Below, piece after piece: positions 1-8,409 of a stretch of 64,000 nucleotides of DNA. Position numbers and translations under genes: made by a program. The stretch's first letter is position 1, and each line of letters opens with the position of its first letter. The notes below the pieces were generated by a model. The model was not told the origin of the DNA. It saw only the letters and a list, made by a program, of their open reading frames with translations, and made no database searches. The DNA comes from Bog-473 sp963725895 (GTDB lineage Bacteria > Actinomycetota > Acidimicrobiia > Acidimicrobiales > RAAP-2): the NCBI GenBank assembly GCA_963725895.1, contig CAVSAJ010000003.1, forward strand, positions 620,001 to 684,000, written 5' to 3'.

Positions 1-2
1 CA

Positions 3-1445
3 CAGCGGGTGTGGCGGCCGAGGGGGCCGCCGGCACCGGTGACGGCCCGGCCGGCGCACGCGGACGCGGACCCCGAGCTGGTGGTGCTCGGGCAGATGCG
101 GCCGAACAACCGTCCCACTCTGGTGGACCAGGACCTGGTGGGTCAGACGGTCAACGAGTCCCAGTGGACGCTGGTGGCCCGTTGCCTGCACTCGGGGGAG
201 ATCGTTCGCGGCAGCATCCACCACCCGATCCTCGGCGAGCAGGTCCCGGTGGAGAACATCCCTGTGCGCTTCGAAGGGCACATCATCGGCGCGCTGCTGC
301 GAGTGTCGCTGGCGCCGCTCAAGGGGCCGACCTCCATGTACGAGCGCACCTACCTCGATGTCTTCGAGCGTCTCGCCGACATGGTGGCCCAATCCGCGTT
401 CCCGTTCCCCGACGAGGACGTCGGGACCGAGGAGGCTCCGCGAGTCGGTGACGGCGTGGTGGTGGTCGACGCCGACGGGCGCGTCGAGTTCGCGTCTCCG
501 AACGCCATGAACGCGTTCCACCGCATGGGGATCTACACCCAGCCCGAGGGCCGCCGTTTCGGCGATCTCGACATTGAGGAGTCCGCCGTGGAGTGGGCAC
601 TCGCCACGGGACGACCGGTCGTCGAGGAGGTCGAGCGCCGTCCCGACGTCATCGTGCTCGTCCATTGCATCCCGCTGCTCTCGCACGGCGTCGTGACCGG
701 CGCCATGATCCTTCTGCGCGACGTCACCGACGTGCGCCGGCTCGACCGGCTGCTCCTCTCGAAGGATGCGGCCATCCGCGAGGTCCACCACCGGGTCAAG
801 AACAACCTGCAGACGATCTCGTCGCTGCTCAGCCTCCAGGCACGACGGGTCGGTGACCGGGCGGCCCGGGTCGCGCTGCACGAGGCCGAGCGGCGCGTGC
901 GCTCCATCGCGCTGGTGCACGAGATCCTCTCGCGCGACCCGAGCGACCAGGTGCCGTTCGCAGAGATCGTCAGCTCACTCGTGCAGATGGCCGAGGACTC
1001 GGTGGTTTCCTCCCAGCCCATCGTGATCTCCGTCCATGGGGACCTCGGTGAGGTGGCGGCGGACGTGGCGACCCCGCTCGCCGTGACGGTGGCCGAGCTC
1101 CTCCAGAACGCCGTCGAGCACGCGTTCGATCCCGAGGCCGCCGGGGGCAGCGACGGTGCTGCGGGCCTCGAAGGCGCGGGCGGTGCGGCGGGCTACGCGC
1201 CGGTGGGCCACGTCGATCTCTTCTTGTCAGGTGACGAGACCGCGTTGGAGGTGGAGGTCCGCGACGACGGTCTCGGGGTCCCCGACGACTTCGACATCGA
1301 GCACACGACGAGTCTCGGACTCTCCATCGTGCGCGACCTCGTCGTCAGCCAACTGGAGGGGACGATCTCCATGACGGGCCTGCCGGCCTCCGACGGCGGC
1401 GGGACGAGGGTCGCGATCTCCGTGCCGGTCCGCACGCCGAGGTGA
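3..1445 (+). CDS. pdtaS: PdtaS-type sensor histidine kinase, 5' end outside window
   Basis: Cytosolic sensor kinase that in Mycobacterium phosphorylates the ANTAR antiterminator PdtaR. Domains in order, numbered from the GTG at position 9: a GAF-like N-terminal sensor (about 1-135), a PAS domain (about 145-245), then a HisKA_2 dimerisation region with the phosphoacceptor motif EVHHRVKNNLQ near residue 260, and a HATPase with NAVEHAF (N box), DDGLGVP and SLGLSIVRDLV. There is no transmembrane segment. The frame is open to the left edge and the usual start of the sensor domain is missing, so the gene begins upstream of the window. It converges on the whiB gene, as in M. tuberculosis (Rv3220c/Rv3219). 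No pdtaR is visible here. Confidence 0.9.
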   Translation, partial: QRVWRPRGPPAPVTARPAHADADPELVVLGQMRPNNRPTLVDQDLVGQTVNESQWTLVARCLHSGEIVRGSIHHPILGEQVPVENIPVRFEGHIIGALLRVSLAPLKGPTSMYERTYLDVFERLADMVAQSAFPFPDEDVGTEEAPRVGDGVVVVDADGRVEFASPNAMNAFHRMGIYTQPEGRRFGDLDIEESAVEWALATGRPVVEEVERRPDVIVLVHCIPLLSHGVVTGAMILLRDVTDVRRLDRLLLSKDAAIREVHHRVKNNLQTISSLLSLQARRVGDRAARVALHEAERRVRSIALVHEILSRDPSDQVPFAEIVSSLVQMAEDSVVSSQPIVISVHGDLGEVAADVATPLAVTVAELLQNAVEHAFDPEAAGGSDGAAGLEGAGGAAGYAPVGHVDLFLSGDETALEVEVRDDGLGVPDDFDIEHTTSLGLSIVRDLVVSQLEGTISMTGLPASDGGGTRVAISVPVRTPR

Positions 1446-1495
1446 GGGACGCAGCGCGGCTGGCGGTGATCAGCGCAGACCGGCTGGCGCGGTCT

Positions 1496-1795
1496 TCAGA
1501 CGGCGGCGCGCTGTGAACGTCGCGCGGCAAGCCAGGCCTTGCGCAACTTGCGGCGCTCCTCCTCAGAGGTGCCACCCCAGACGCCCGACTCCTGGTTGGT
1601 GGCCAACGCAAAGTCGAGGCACGGCTCGAGTGCCTCGCAGGAACGACAGACACGCTTGGCCGCCTCGATCTGGTCCACGGCCGGACCGGTCGTGCCAACG
1701 GGAAAGAAGAGGTCCGGTTCGGTGTTGCGGCAGGCGGCCACGCGCCGCCAGTCGTCCGCATCCCAATCGACGGTCCGGTTCCACATGAGAGCCAT
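1496..1795 (-). CDS. whiB1: WhiB-family iron-sulfur transcription factor (WhiB1-like)
   Basis: 99-residue redox and NO-sensing transcription factor that binds a [4Fe-4S] cluster and cooperates with the primary sigma factor. The four ligand cysteines are C22, C50, C53 and C59 (C-x2-C-x5-C), followed by the G-V-W-G-G turn and a basic C-terminus with ERRKLRK. The FFPVG segment after the first Cys is WhiB1-like, and the adjacent pdtaS-type kinase supports that assignment over other paralogues. The start was chosen because GGTGGAGG lies about 8 bases upstream; a second ATG three codons on is possible. A perfect CRP-type palindrome lies about 30 bp upstream (see 1818-1833). Confidence 0.88.
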   Translation of the reverse strand: MALMWNRTVDWDADDWRRVAACRNTEPDLFFPVGTTGPAVDQIEAAKRVCRSCEALEPCLDFALATNQESGVWGGTSEEERRKLRKAWLAARRSQRAAV

Positions 1796-1817
1796 CGGAA
1801 TGTGCCTCCACCAGCAT

Positions 1818-1833
1818 TGTGATCCTTTTCACA
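1818..1833. promoter_or_regulatory. CRP-type palindrome TGTGA-N6-TCACA upstream of whiB
   Basis: The 16 bases read TGTGA, six bases, TCACA: a perfect match to the CRP/FNR-family consensus. It lies 23-38 bp upstream of the whiB start codon. A further TGTGA half-site is at 1859-1863. In M. tuberculosis, whiB1 is directly controlled by the cAMP receptor protein Rv3676. The transcription start is unknown, so activation or repression cannot be told. Confidence 0.6.
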
Positions 1834-1985
1834 TGATCGGACCCTAGAGGTGTCCGTCTGTGAAAAGCGGGTTAACTCAAGAAAGGGTAATAGCGCCGAA
1901 GAGGCCTGGCAAGGCGTTTTCGTGCAATTTCGGCTGCCCGCGCGGGGGATTCTCGACTCGGGTCGGCGGCCGTGAGAGGACGGGC

Positions 1986-2687
1986 GTGACGGCCGTCTTC
2001 GCACATAGGGGTTGTACCGAAGGTGGATCCGTGGAGAACTCGCTGGACGCCTTCACCGAGGCGCGTCGCCTGGGGGCTGACGGGGTCGAGCTCGACGTCC
2101 GGGTGACCAAGGACGGGGCGCTGGCGGTGCATCACGACGCTGAGATTCCTGGCGTGGGTGTGATCCCCGAGCTCGCGGTGGCCGACCTGCCCGCGTTCGT
2201 GCCCCTGTTGCCCGACGTCCTGGCCGTGTGCGAGGGCATGACGGTCAACGTCGAGATCAAGAACGCGCCGCAGGACCCGGGGTGGGATGCCGGCGAGGCG
2301 GTGGCCGCGCTGACCGCGGCGACCATCGACGAGGCCGGCTGGACCGACCGCGTCATCGTCTCGTCCTTCGAGCTCGCCACCCTTCGGGCCGTTCAGGCGG
2401 CGGACGGTCGGCTTGCCCTGGGAGCGCTCTGGGGATTCGGGAGCGACCCGGGGCCCGCCCTCGAAGAGGCGGCGGCCGCCGGGTACCGAGCGGTCCACCC
2501 GTTCGTGCTCTCGGTCACGCCCGACCTTGTGACGCATGCACACGCAGCGGGCCTGGCCGTCAACGTCTGGACGGTCAATGCGCCCGAGGACCTCGAGCGC
2601 ATGGTCGAGCTGGGCGCCGATGCGGTGATCACCGACCGGCTCAGCGACGCAGTCAGGGTTGCACACGGAGGCGCTGCACGCGGGTAG
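1986..2687 (+). CDS. Glycerophosphodiester phosphodiesterase
   Basis: 233 residues. Hydrolyses glycerophosphodiesters to glycerol-3-phosphate plus alcohol in phospholipid turnover. The GDPD TIM-barrel signatures are present: A-H-R-G with His7, E-N at 17-18, the metal ligands G-V-E-L-D (E35, D37), H-H-D near 49-51, and E-I-K in the next strand. The C-terminal V-N-V-W-T-V-N and A-V-I-T-D-R motifs are typical of the UgpQ-like cytosolic branch. There is no signal peptide. The frame is open further upstream, but the GTG at 1986 preceded by AGAGGA at 5-base spacing puts the conserved strand AVFAHRG right at the N-terminus, as in homologues. Confidence 0.88.
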   Translation: MTAVFAHRGCTEGGSVENSLDAFTEARRLGADGVELDVRVTKDGALAVHHDAEIPGVGVIPELAVADLPAFVPLLPDVLAVCEGMTVNVEIKNAPQDPGWDAGEAVAALTAATIDEAGWTDRVIVSSFELATLRAVQAADGRLALGALWGFGSDPGPALEEAAAAGYRAVHPFVLSVTPDLVTHAHAAGLAVNVWTVNAPEDLERMVELGADAVITDRLSDAVRVAHGGAARG

Positions 2688-2783
2688 CCGAGCGGCGGGT
2701 CACGCCACGCCGATCGTGCAAAAAACGGCCTGTCACCGGGCGGAATGGCGGGGTACCGCCCAGGTCCACAAAGATGGTCGGCC

Positions 2784-3560
2784 ATGAACGTCGTCGTGTG
2801 CGTCAAGCAGATCCCCGACCCGGCAGTGCCCGGGTCGTTGAATCCAGACACCAAGACCCTGGACCGCTCAGGCAAACTCATCATGGACGATTCCGACAAT
2901 TACGGGGTCGAGATGGCCCTGCAGCTGGCATCTGGCGACGGTGACGAGGTCACACTCGTCTCGATGGCCCCCGGGGGCGAGACGTCAGGCCTTCGCACCG
3001 GTCTGGCCATGGGTGCCGCGAAGGCCATTCTCGTCAGCGACGACGCGCTCGCGGGCAGCGACGCGCTCGGGACGGCCAAGGTGCTGGCGGCTGCCATCGG
3101 GCGGGCCAACCCGGACCTGGTCGTCATGGCCACCGAGTCGACGGATGGCTACACCGGGACGCTCCCGGTTCAAGTCGCCGAACTGATGGGCCTGCCCTCG
3201 GTCACCTTCGCCAAGGCAATCACCGTCGACGGGAGCTCGATCAAGGTCGAGCGTCAGACCGAGGCGGGCTACGACGAAGTTGTCTGCCCGATGCCCGCCG
3301 TGGTCACGGTCACCGCCGGCGTGGTCGAGCCCCGCTACCCCTCCTTCAAGGGAATCATGGCGGCCAAGTCCAAGCCCGTCGACAACCTGACCGTCGCCGA
3401 TCTCGGGATCGATCCATCGCAGGTCGGCGCCGCAGGCGCCGGCCAGGAGATCACCGATGTGTCAGAGGCCGAGGCGCGTGCAGCGGGGGAGATCGTGGTG
3501 GACGAGGGCGACGGCGCCGAGCGCGTCGTGACCTTCCTCGAGCAGTTGAAGGTGGTCTGA
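2784..3560 (+). CDS. etfB: Electron transfer flavoprotein beta subunit
   Basis: 258 residues. Small subunit of the ETF heterodimer, which carries electrons from acyl-CoA and other flavoprotein dehydrogenases to the respiratory chain. The N-terminus NVVVCVKQIPDP, the helix VAELMGLPSVTFAKAITVDG and the C-terminal signature V-E-P-R-Y-P-S-F-K-G-I-M-A-A-K are diagnostic of EtfB. The ATG at 2784 is preferred to an upstream in-frame start because it begins directly at the conserved first strand. etfA follows after a single base, so the two are translationally coupled. Confidence 0.95.
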   Translation: MNVVVCVKQIPDPAVPGSLNPDTKTLDRSGKLIMDDSDNYGVEMALQLASGDGDEVTLVSMAPGGETSGLRTGLAMGAAKAILVSDDALAGSDALGTAKVLAAAIGRANPDLVVMATESTDGYTGTLPVQVAELMGLPSVTFAKAITVDGSSIKVERQTEAGYDEVVCPMPAVVTVTAGVVEPRYPSFKGIMAAKSKPVDNLTVADLGIDPSQVGAAGAGQEITDVSEAEARAAGEIVVDEGDGAERVVTFLEQLKVV

Positions 3561-3561
3561 C

Positions 3562-4536
3562 ATGGCGATCGAGAAGGTGTGGGTCCTCGCCGAGGCGGCC
3601 GACGGCGGCGGCGTGACCCCGGTCACCCAGGAGCTGCTCACCGAGGCGCGCACCGTTGCCTCGACGGTGGAGGCCGTGGCATGGGGCTCCGATGCCGCCT
3701 CGCTGGCCGGACCGGTCGGGGAGTTCGGTGCGACCACCCTCTACGACGTCGGCGACGTGGGCGAGGCGCTACCCGGCGTGCCGGTGGCCGGTGCGATCGC
3801 AGCCCTCATTGACGGCGGGAACAAGCCCGATGCCCTCTTGTTGCCGGCAACCTACGAGGGCCGGGACGTCGCGGGACGGTTGTCGGCCAAGATCGACCGC
3901 CCCGTTCTGACCAACGTGACCGGTCTGGTCGAGAGCGACGGCGGGCTGTCGAGCCAGCACCCGGTGTTCGGCGGTAGCCACATCGTCACCGCCCACTTCA
4001 CCGGTGACGGACCGGGCATCTTCGTCATCAGGGCCAAGTCCTTCGCGGCAGAGCCGTCCGGCGGCGGTGCGGCGTCGGTGGTGCCGGCCCCGGTGCCCGA
4101 CCTCGGCGCCACCAACACGGCCAAGGTGGTCGAGCGCCATGTCGAGGAGCGCAGCGGACCGAAGCTCGATGAGGCCGCCGTCGTGGTCTCGGGCGGGCGC
4201 GGGCTCGGCGACGCGGCGAATTACGCCATGATCGAAGAGTTGGCCAAGCTGCTGCATGGCGCGGCCGGCGCCAGCCGCGCCATCGTCGACGCCGGCTGGG
4301 TCCCGTACTCGCACCAGGTGGGCCAGACCGGCAAGACCGTGAAGCCGACGGTGTACATCGCGTGCGGGATCTCCGGCGCGACCCAGCACCTCGTCGGCAT
4401 GAAGGGGTCCAAGAACATCATCGCCATCAACAAGGACGCGGAGGCTCCCATCTTCTCGGTGGCCGATCTCGGCATCGTGGGCGACGTGCACAAGGTGCTG
4501 CCCGCCCTCATCGAGGCGCTCAAGGCCAAGGGCTGA
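3562..4536 (+). CDS. etfA: Electron transfer flavoprotein alpha subunit
   Basis: 324 residues. Large FAD-binding subunit of ETF. The C-terminal FAD domain shows S-H-Q-V-G-Q-T-G-K-T-V, then Y-I-A-C-G-I-S-G-A-T-Q-H, then N-I-I-A-I-N-K-D-A-E-A-P-I-F, and ends D-L-G-I-V-G-D, all signatures of EtfA. Length is normal for the family. It starts one base after etfB stops. No ETF-quinone oxidoreductase or acyl-CoA dehydrogenase gene lies next to the pair, so its electron donor is not indicated by context. Confidence 0.95.
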   Translation: MAIEKVWVLAEAADGGGVTPVTQELLTEARTVASTVEAVAWGSDAASLAGPVGEFGATTLYDVGDVGEALPGVPVAGAIAALIDGGNKPDALLLPATYEGRDVAGRLSAKIDRPVLTNVTGLVESDGGLSSQHPVFGGSHIVTAHFTGDGPGIFVIRAKSFAAEPSGGGAASVVPAPVPDLGATNTAKVVERHVEERSGPKLDEAAVVVSGGRGLGDAANYAMIEELAKLLHGAAGASRAIVDAGWVPYSHQVGQTGKTVKPTVYIACGISGATQHLVGMKGSKNIIAINKDAEAPIFSVADLGIVGDVHKVLPALIEALKAKG

Positions 4537-4726
4537 CCCACCAGGCTCGGGTGCCGCTCGAGACGGCCCCCGACCGCCCACCGCAGTTGGGGGAGGTGGG
4601 GCGCACTGGGAGGGTCGACATGTTGAGGCGGCCGCGCCGGGGCCAGGTCCGGCTCTTCTGTGCCGCGTGTGCACGTTGTGATGGTGCGACCGGCAGTACA
4701 TTCGGCGCAGATCGCTAGCCGTCCCG

Positions 4727-6154
4727 ATGCTCTTTCCCACTATCGACTTCGCCATCTTCTTCGCCGTTGCCTTCACGGTGAACTGGCTCCTCAACCCCTA
4801 CGCGGGGCCGTGGAAGCTGTCGATGATCGCGCTGAGCTACGTCTTCTACGGCTGGGTCGGGTGGAGCTACTGCCTGTTGCTGCTGGCGACGACCGTGGTC
4901 GCGTACACCGGTGGCTTCTGGGTCGCGCGGACTCGCAACGACCGCGGCCGGCGCATCGCCATGGCGTCGTCGGTTGGGGTGCTGCTCTGCATCCTCGGCT
5001 GGTTCAAGTACTACGGCTTCGTCTCGGTCAACCTCGACAACGTCACCCACGCGATGGGCCTGGGCCGCGCCGTCCCGCTCTTGCAGGTGGGCCTGCCCAT
5101 CGCCATCTCCTTCTTCACCTTCATGGCGATCAGCTACGTGGTCGACATCTACCGCCGCCAGCTCGAGCCCGCCAAGCCGCTGGACTTCGCGGTGTACATC
5201 TCGTTCTTCCCCCACCTCTTGGCCGGGCCCATCGTGCGTGGCGGCGAGCTCCTCCCGCAGATCCGCCGCCGGCGCGACGCGAGCTCCATCGACTACTCCC
5301 GCGCCTTCTGGCTGATCCTGGCCGGCTTGTTCAAGAAGGTCGTGATCTCCTCCTACGTGTCGAGCGCGATCGTCACGCCGGTCTTCACGTCACCTACGCA
5401 GCACTCGGCACTCGAAGCGATCTTCGCCGCCTGGGGCTACGCCGTACAGATCTATTGCGACTTCAGTGGGTACACCGACATCGCCATCGGCCTCGCCCTC
5501 CTGCTGGGCTTCCGGTTCCCCCAGAACTTCGACGCGCCCTACACCGCGCGCAACCTGCAGGACTTCTGGCGCCGCTGGCACATGACCCTGTCGCGCTGGC
5601 TCCGTGACTATCTCTACATCCCCCTCGGTGGCAGTGCCGGGGGTCAGGTCCAGACGGTGCGCAACATCATGATCACCATGGTGCTGGGCGGCCTCTGGCA
5701 CGGCGCGGCCTGGACGTTCGTCTTCTGGGGAGCGCTCCATGGGGTGGGCCAGGGCGTCGGGCACCTCCGCCGTACGAGCCGGGTGCGCCGGGGCCTGCCG
5801 CCGGTGGCCGACGGGCCGGTGCGAGTGTGGGTCCAGCGCTTCTTGACCTTCCAATACGTGTGTCTCGGCTGGGTGTTCTTCAACGCCACCGGGCTCTCGC
5901 AGGCATTCGCGGTGCTGGGGCGGGTGGTCGGCGGGTGGGGCGAGCCGTCGCCGCTCGTCACCCCGCTGCTCGTGCTCACGGTGCTCGCCACCCTGGCCTC
6001 CCAGTTCGTGCCCTCCCTCAGCGTGGGCCGCCTACAAGCCGCGTTCTCCCGTCAGCGCGCCCTGATTCAGGTCGGCCTGCTCGGCGTCGCCCTGCTCGGC
6101 ATCACGACGTTCGGGCCGGTCGGCGTCGCGCCGTTCATCTACTACCGCTTCTGA
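4727..6154 (+). CDS. MBOAT-family membrane O-acyltransferase (AlgI/PatA-like)
   Basis: 475 residues, polytopic. MBOAT proteins move acyl groups across the membrane for O-acetylation of extracellular polymers. Visible signatures: QIYCDFSGYTDIA (231-243), DFWRRWHMTLSRWLRDY (279-295) with the first family His, and GGLWHGAAWT (321-330), where H325 is the presumed catalytic histidine. The stop codon overlaps the ATG of the SGNH gene as TGATG, so the two are coupled. This is the AlgI/AlgJ or PatA/PatB architecture: MBOAT channel plus exported SGNH transferase. The acceptor polymer cannot be told; no polysaccharide synthesis genes flank the pair. Confidence 0.88.
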   Translation: MLFPTIDFAIFFAVAFTVNWLLNPYAGPWKLSMIALSYVFYGWVGWSYCLLLLATTVVAYTGGFWVARTRNDRGRRIAMASSVGVLLCILGWFKYYGFVSVNLDNVTHAMGLGRAVPLLQVGLPIAISFFTFMAISYVVDIYRRQLEPAKPLDFAVYISFFPHLLAGPIVRGGELLPQIRRRRDASSIDYSRAFWLILAGLFKKVVISSYVSSAIVTPVFTSPTQHSALEAIFAAWGYAVQIYCDFSGYTDIAIGLALLLGFRFPQNFDAPYTARNLQDFWRRWHMTLSRWLRDYLYIPLGGSAGGQVQTVRNIMITMVLGGLWHGAAWTFVFWGALHGVGQGVGHLRRTSRVRRGLPPVADGPVRVWVQRFLTFQYVCLGWVFFNATGLSQAFAVLGRVVGGWGEPSPLVTPLLVLTVLATLASQFVPSLSVGRLQAAFSRQRALIQVGLLGVALLGITTFGPVGVAPFIYYRF

Positions 6155-7248
6155 TGACGGACCAACGCGTACCGCCGCACCACGTCGAGTGGGAACCCGA
6201 GCTCGAATTCCGTGCGCATCCGCACGCGGAACTGTCCGCTCCCGACGACGGTCGCGTGCGCCTCCCGTGGAAACGGGTGATGACACTCGGCGTGGGTGCG
6301 TTCGCCCTGTGGTTCCTCCTGTTCGCGCCGACCCTCCAGCACGACGCACAAGTCTCACCTGTCGGCACACGGCGCACGGTGAGCCTCGACGTGACCGGGC
6401 CGGTCGCCGCGCTCAGCCGCGCCCTCCAGCTGTCGCACATCGTGTCGATCACGGGGCGGTCGAACCGGCTCCCCGGCGGGACAATCGGGCTGACGGTGTC
6501 GGGCCCGCCGCCGCCGTCGCACACCACGAAAGGCAAGGGCCGGTCGTCGAAAGGTGGGACCGCGCCGACCACCCCGACGACCGCCCCGCCCAACCCGAAG
6601 ACGCCGACGGCGGCCAACCCGCTGCGGGTGCTGATCGTCGGGGACTCCATCGGCCTCGACCTGGGCGGACCACTCCAGTCGGACCTCGCCCAGACCGGTG
6701 TGGTCACAGCTGCGCTCGACGCCCGCGAGAGCACGGGCCTGACCCGGCCCGACTACTTCAATTGGCCCGCCGAGCTGACGGCCGACCTCAAGACGGTGGA
6801 CCCCCAAGTGGTCGTGATCATGATGGGCGCCAACGACGCCCAGGACTTCTTGGGCCCACCGGACGTGCCGTACAGCTCGCCCCAGTGGAATACCCTCTAC
6901 GCGCAGCGGGTGAGCCAGTTCATGCAGATCGCCGAGAGCGGCGGTGCGCTGGTGGTGTGGGCGGGCATGCCGCCGATGCAGGACCCCACTCTGAACGCGC
7001 AGATGACCGACCTCAACGGCATCGTCGCGCAGCAGGCCGCGGCGGCACATCCCCACGTCGTGTATCTGAGCACGGACCGCTCGCTCGGCACGGCAACTGA
7101 CGGCTACACGGCCTTTATCACCAACGCCGCCGGGCAGGTCGTCAACGTCAGGACGCCTGACGGCACGCACCTGACCCCCGACGGTGGTCAGGTCGTGGCC
7201 CAGCAGGTCATCAACGAGTTGCAGACACTCGGGTACCACATCCCCTGA
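6154..7248 (+). CDS. Membrane-anchored SGNH hydrolase/acyltransferase (DUF459-like)
   Basis: 364 residues. The N-terminus is cytosolic and acidic, followed by one transmembrane helix (about 41-60), a Pro/Thr/Lys-rich linker (about 108-145) and an extracytoplasmic SGNH domain. Catalytic blocks: V-G-D-S with S155, G-A-N-D with N217, and D-G-T-H with D326 and H329. It probably receives acyl groups delivered by the overlapping upstream MBOAT protein and transfers them to, or removes them from, a cell-surface glycan. The start is the ATG of the TGATG overlap; longer in-frame readings run antiparallel-free inside the MBOAT gene and are not needed. Confidence 0.85.
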   Translation: MTDQRVPPHHVEWEPELEFRAHPHAELSAPDDGRVRLPWKRVMTLGVGAFALWFLLFAPTLQHDAQVSPVGTRRTVSLDVTGPVAALSRALQLSHIVSITGRSNRLPGGTIGLTVSGPPPPSHTTKGKGRSSKGGTAPTTPTTAPPNPKTPTAANPLRVLIVGDSIGLDLGGPLQSDLAQTGVVTAALDARESTGLTRPDYFNWPAELTADLKTVDPQVVVIMMGANDAQDFLGPPDVPYSSPQWNTLYAQRVSQFMQIAESGGALVVWAGMPPMQDPTLNAQMTDLNGIVAQQAAAAHPHVVYLSTDRSLGTATDGYTAFITNAAGQVVNVRTPDGTHLTPDGGQVVAQQVINELQTLGYHIP

Positions 7249-7276
7249 GGCATCCGGGGCGTGCGCCCGGCGCGCG

Positions 7277-7302
7277 GCGCGCGGACCGCGCGCGGACCGC
7301 GC
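7277..7302. terminator. GC-only inverted repeats between convergent genes
   Basis: GCGCGCGG-A-CCGCGCGC is perfect over 7277-7293 and overlaps a second perfect GCGCGG-A-CCGCGC repeat at 7290-7302. Placement between two convergent stop codons (7248 and 7319) suggests a bidirectional terminator, but the loop is a single base and no T-run follows, so this is tentative. Confidence 0.35.
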
Positions 7303-7318
7303 ACTGCGGCTGGACCCA

Positions 7319-8272
7319 TTAGGTGCGGGACGGCGTCCCCTCGAGCGCAACGTCGCCACCCCGCTCGGCCGACGGCGGAGGACTGCCCGGGAGCGTGTCG
7401 ACGCCCGCTCGCCACGGCCGCACGTAGGCCAGCCAGAACGCGCCCCCAGCCACGAACACGATGCCCAGCGTCCAGCCCAGGGCGGTCGTGCCGACGCCCA
7501 CGTACTTGAGGCCCGACGCGAAGATCACGAACGTGATGGCGGGGCGGATGTAGCGGTCCGGCGCTCGAGACGAGATGAGCGACCCGATCAGCACGGCCGG
7601 CACGCTGCCGGCGACGATGGACAGCGTCACGCCGAACTCGACGTGGCCAAATGCGAGGGCGCCGAGGGCAGCCGCGAGCGTGAGCGGAACGGCCTGGGTG
7701 AGGTCGGTCCCGACCAGCTGGTTGGCGCCGAGCACGGGATAGAGGAAGAGGAGCAACACGATCATCAAGGAGCCCGAGCCGACCGAGGTCATCCCCACCA
7801 CGAAGCCACCGATCACACCGATGGCGATGGTGGGGACGGGGCGGACAACGACGTCGCCGATCAGCGCGTGTCGGCGCTGCCCCGAGCGGCGGTCGAGCGC
7901 GTAGCGCAGGACCATGGCGGCCGCCCCGACCAGCAAGGCCCCTCCGAGGAGGATCTGGACGTTGTTCTCGGCACCCTTCGAGTTGCCCAAGAGGTGGAGC
8001 ACGTAGGCCCCGACGATGGCGGCCGGCACCGAGCCCACCACCATGAAGCCGACGAGGGAGTAGTTGACCGTCTTCTTGGTCATGTGCACGACGGCGCCCA
8101 CGGGGCGCATGAGCACCGCAGCGACCAGGTCGCTCGAGATCGCCGTCGAGGGCTTGACGCCGAAGAACAGAATCAGCATCGGTGTCATCAGCGCACCGCC
8201 GCCGGCCCCGGTCATGCCGACGAGGAAGCCCACGAGCGCGCTGCCCAGCACGATGTAGGGGTCAATCGACAT
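7319..8272 (-). CDS. TauE/SafE-family membrane permease
   Basis: 317 residues with about eight hydrophobic helices in two repeats. The family exports sulfite, sulfoacetate or related organosulfur anions, but most members have no proven substrate. The first repeat carries G-M-T-G-A-G-G-G-A-L-M-T-P and the second G-M-T-S-V-G-S-G-S-L-M, the duplicated glycine-rich motif of TauE/SafE. A loop with S-S-R-A-P-D-R-Y-I-R-P and a hydrophobic tail follow. The gene stands alone and converges on the SGNH gene. There is no sulfur-metabolism gene nearby to name a substrate. Confidence 0.85.
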   Translation of the reverse strand: MSIDPYIVLGSALVGFLVGMTGAGGGALMTPMLILFFGVKPSTAISSDLVAAVLMRPVGAVVHMTKKTVNYSLVGFMVVGSVPAAIVGAYVLHLLGNSKGAENNVQILLGGALLVGAAAMVLRYALDRRSGQRRHALIGDVVVRPVPTIAIGVIGGFVVGMTSVGSGSLMIVLLLFLYPVLGANQLVGTDLTQAVPLTLAAALGALAFGHVEFGVTLSIVAGSVPAVLIGSLISSRAPDRYIRPAITFVIFASGLKYVGVGTTALGWTLGIVFVAGGAFWLAYVRPWRAGVDTLPGSPPPSAERGGDVALEGTPSRT

Positions 8273-8409
8273 CGCGGCTCAGTGGTGAGGCCATGAGGGC
8301 GTATCGACGCCGATAGGTCATAGTGAAATCATATTAACTATGGACCCGGTCAGAAATCCCTGGGAGGCGGCTGACCAGGCAGTTCTCGACCAGGCGCCGA
8401 TGCGGCCCG

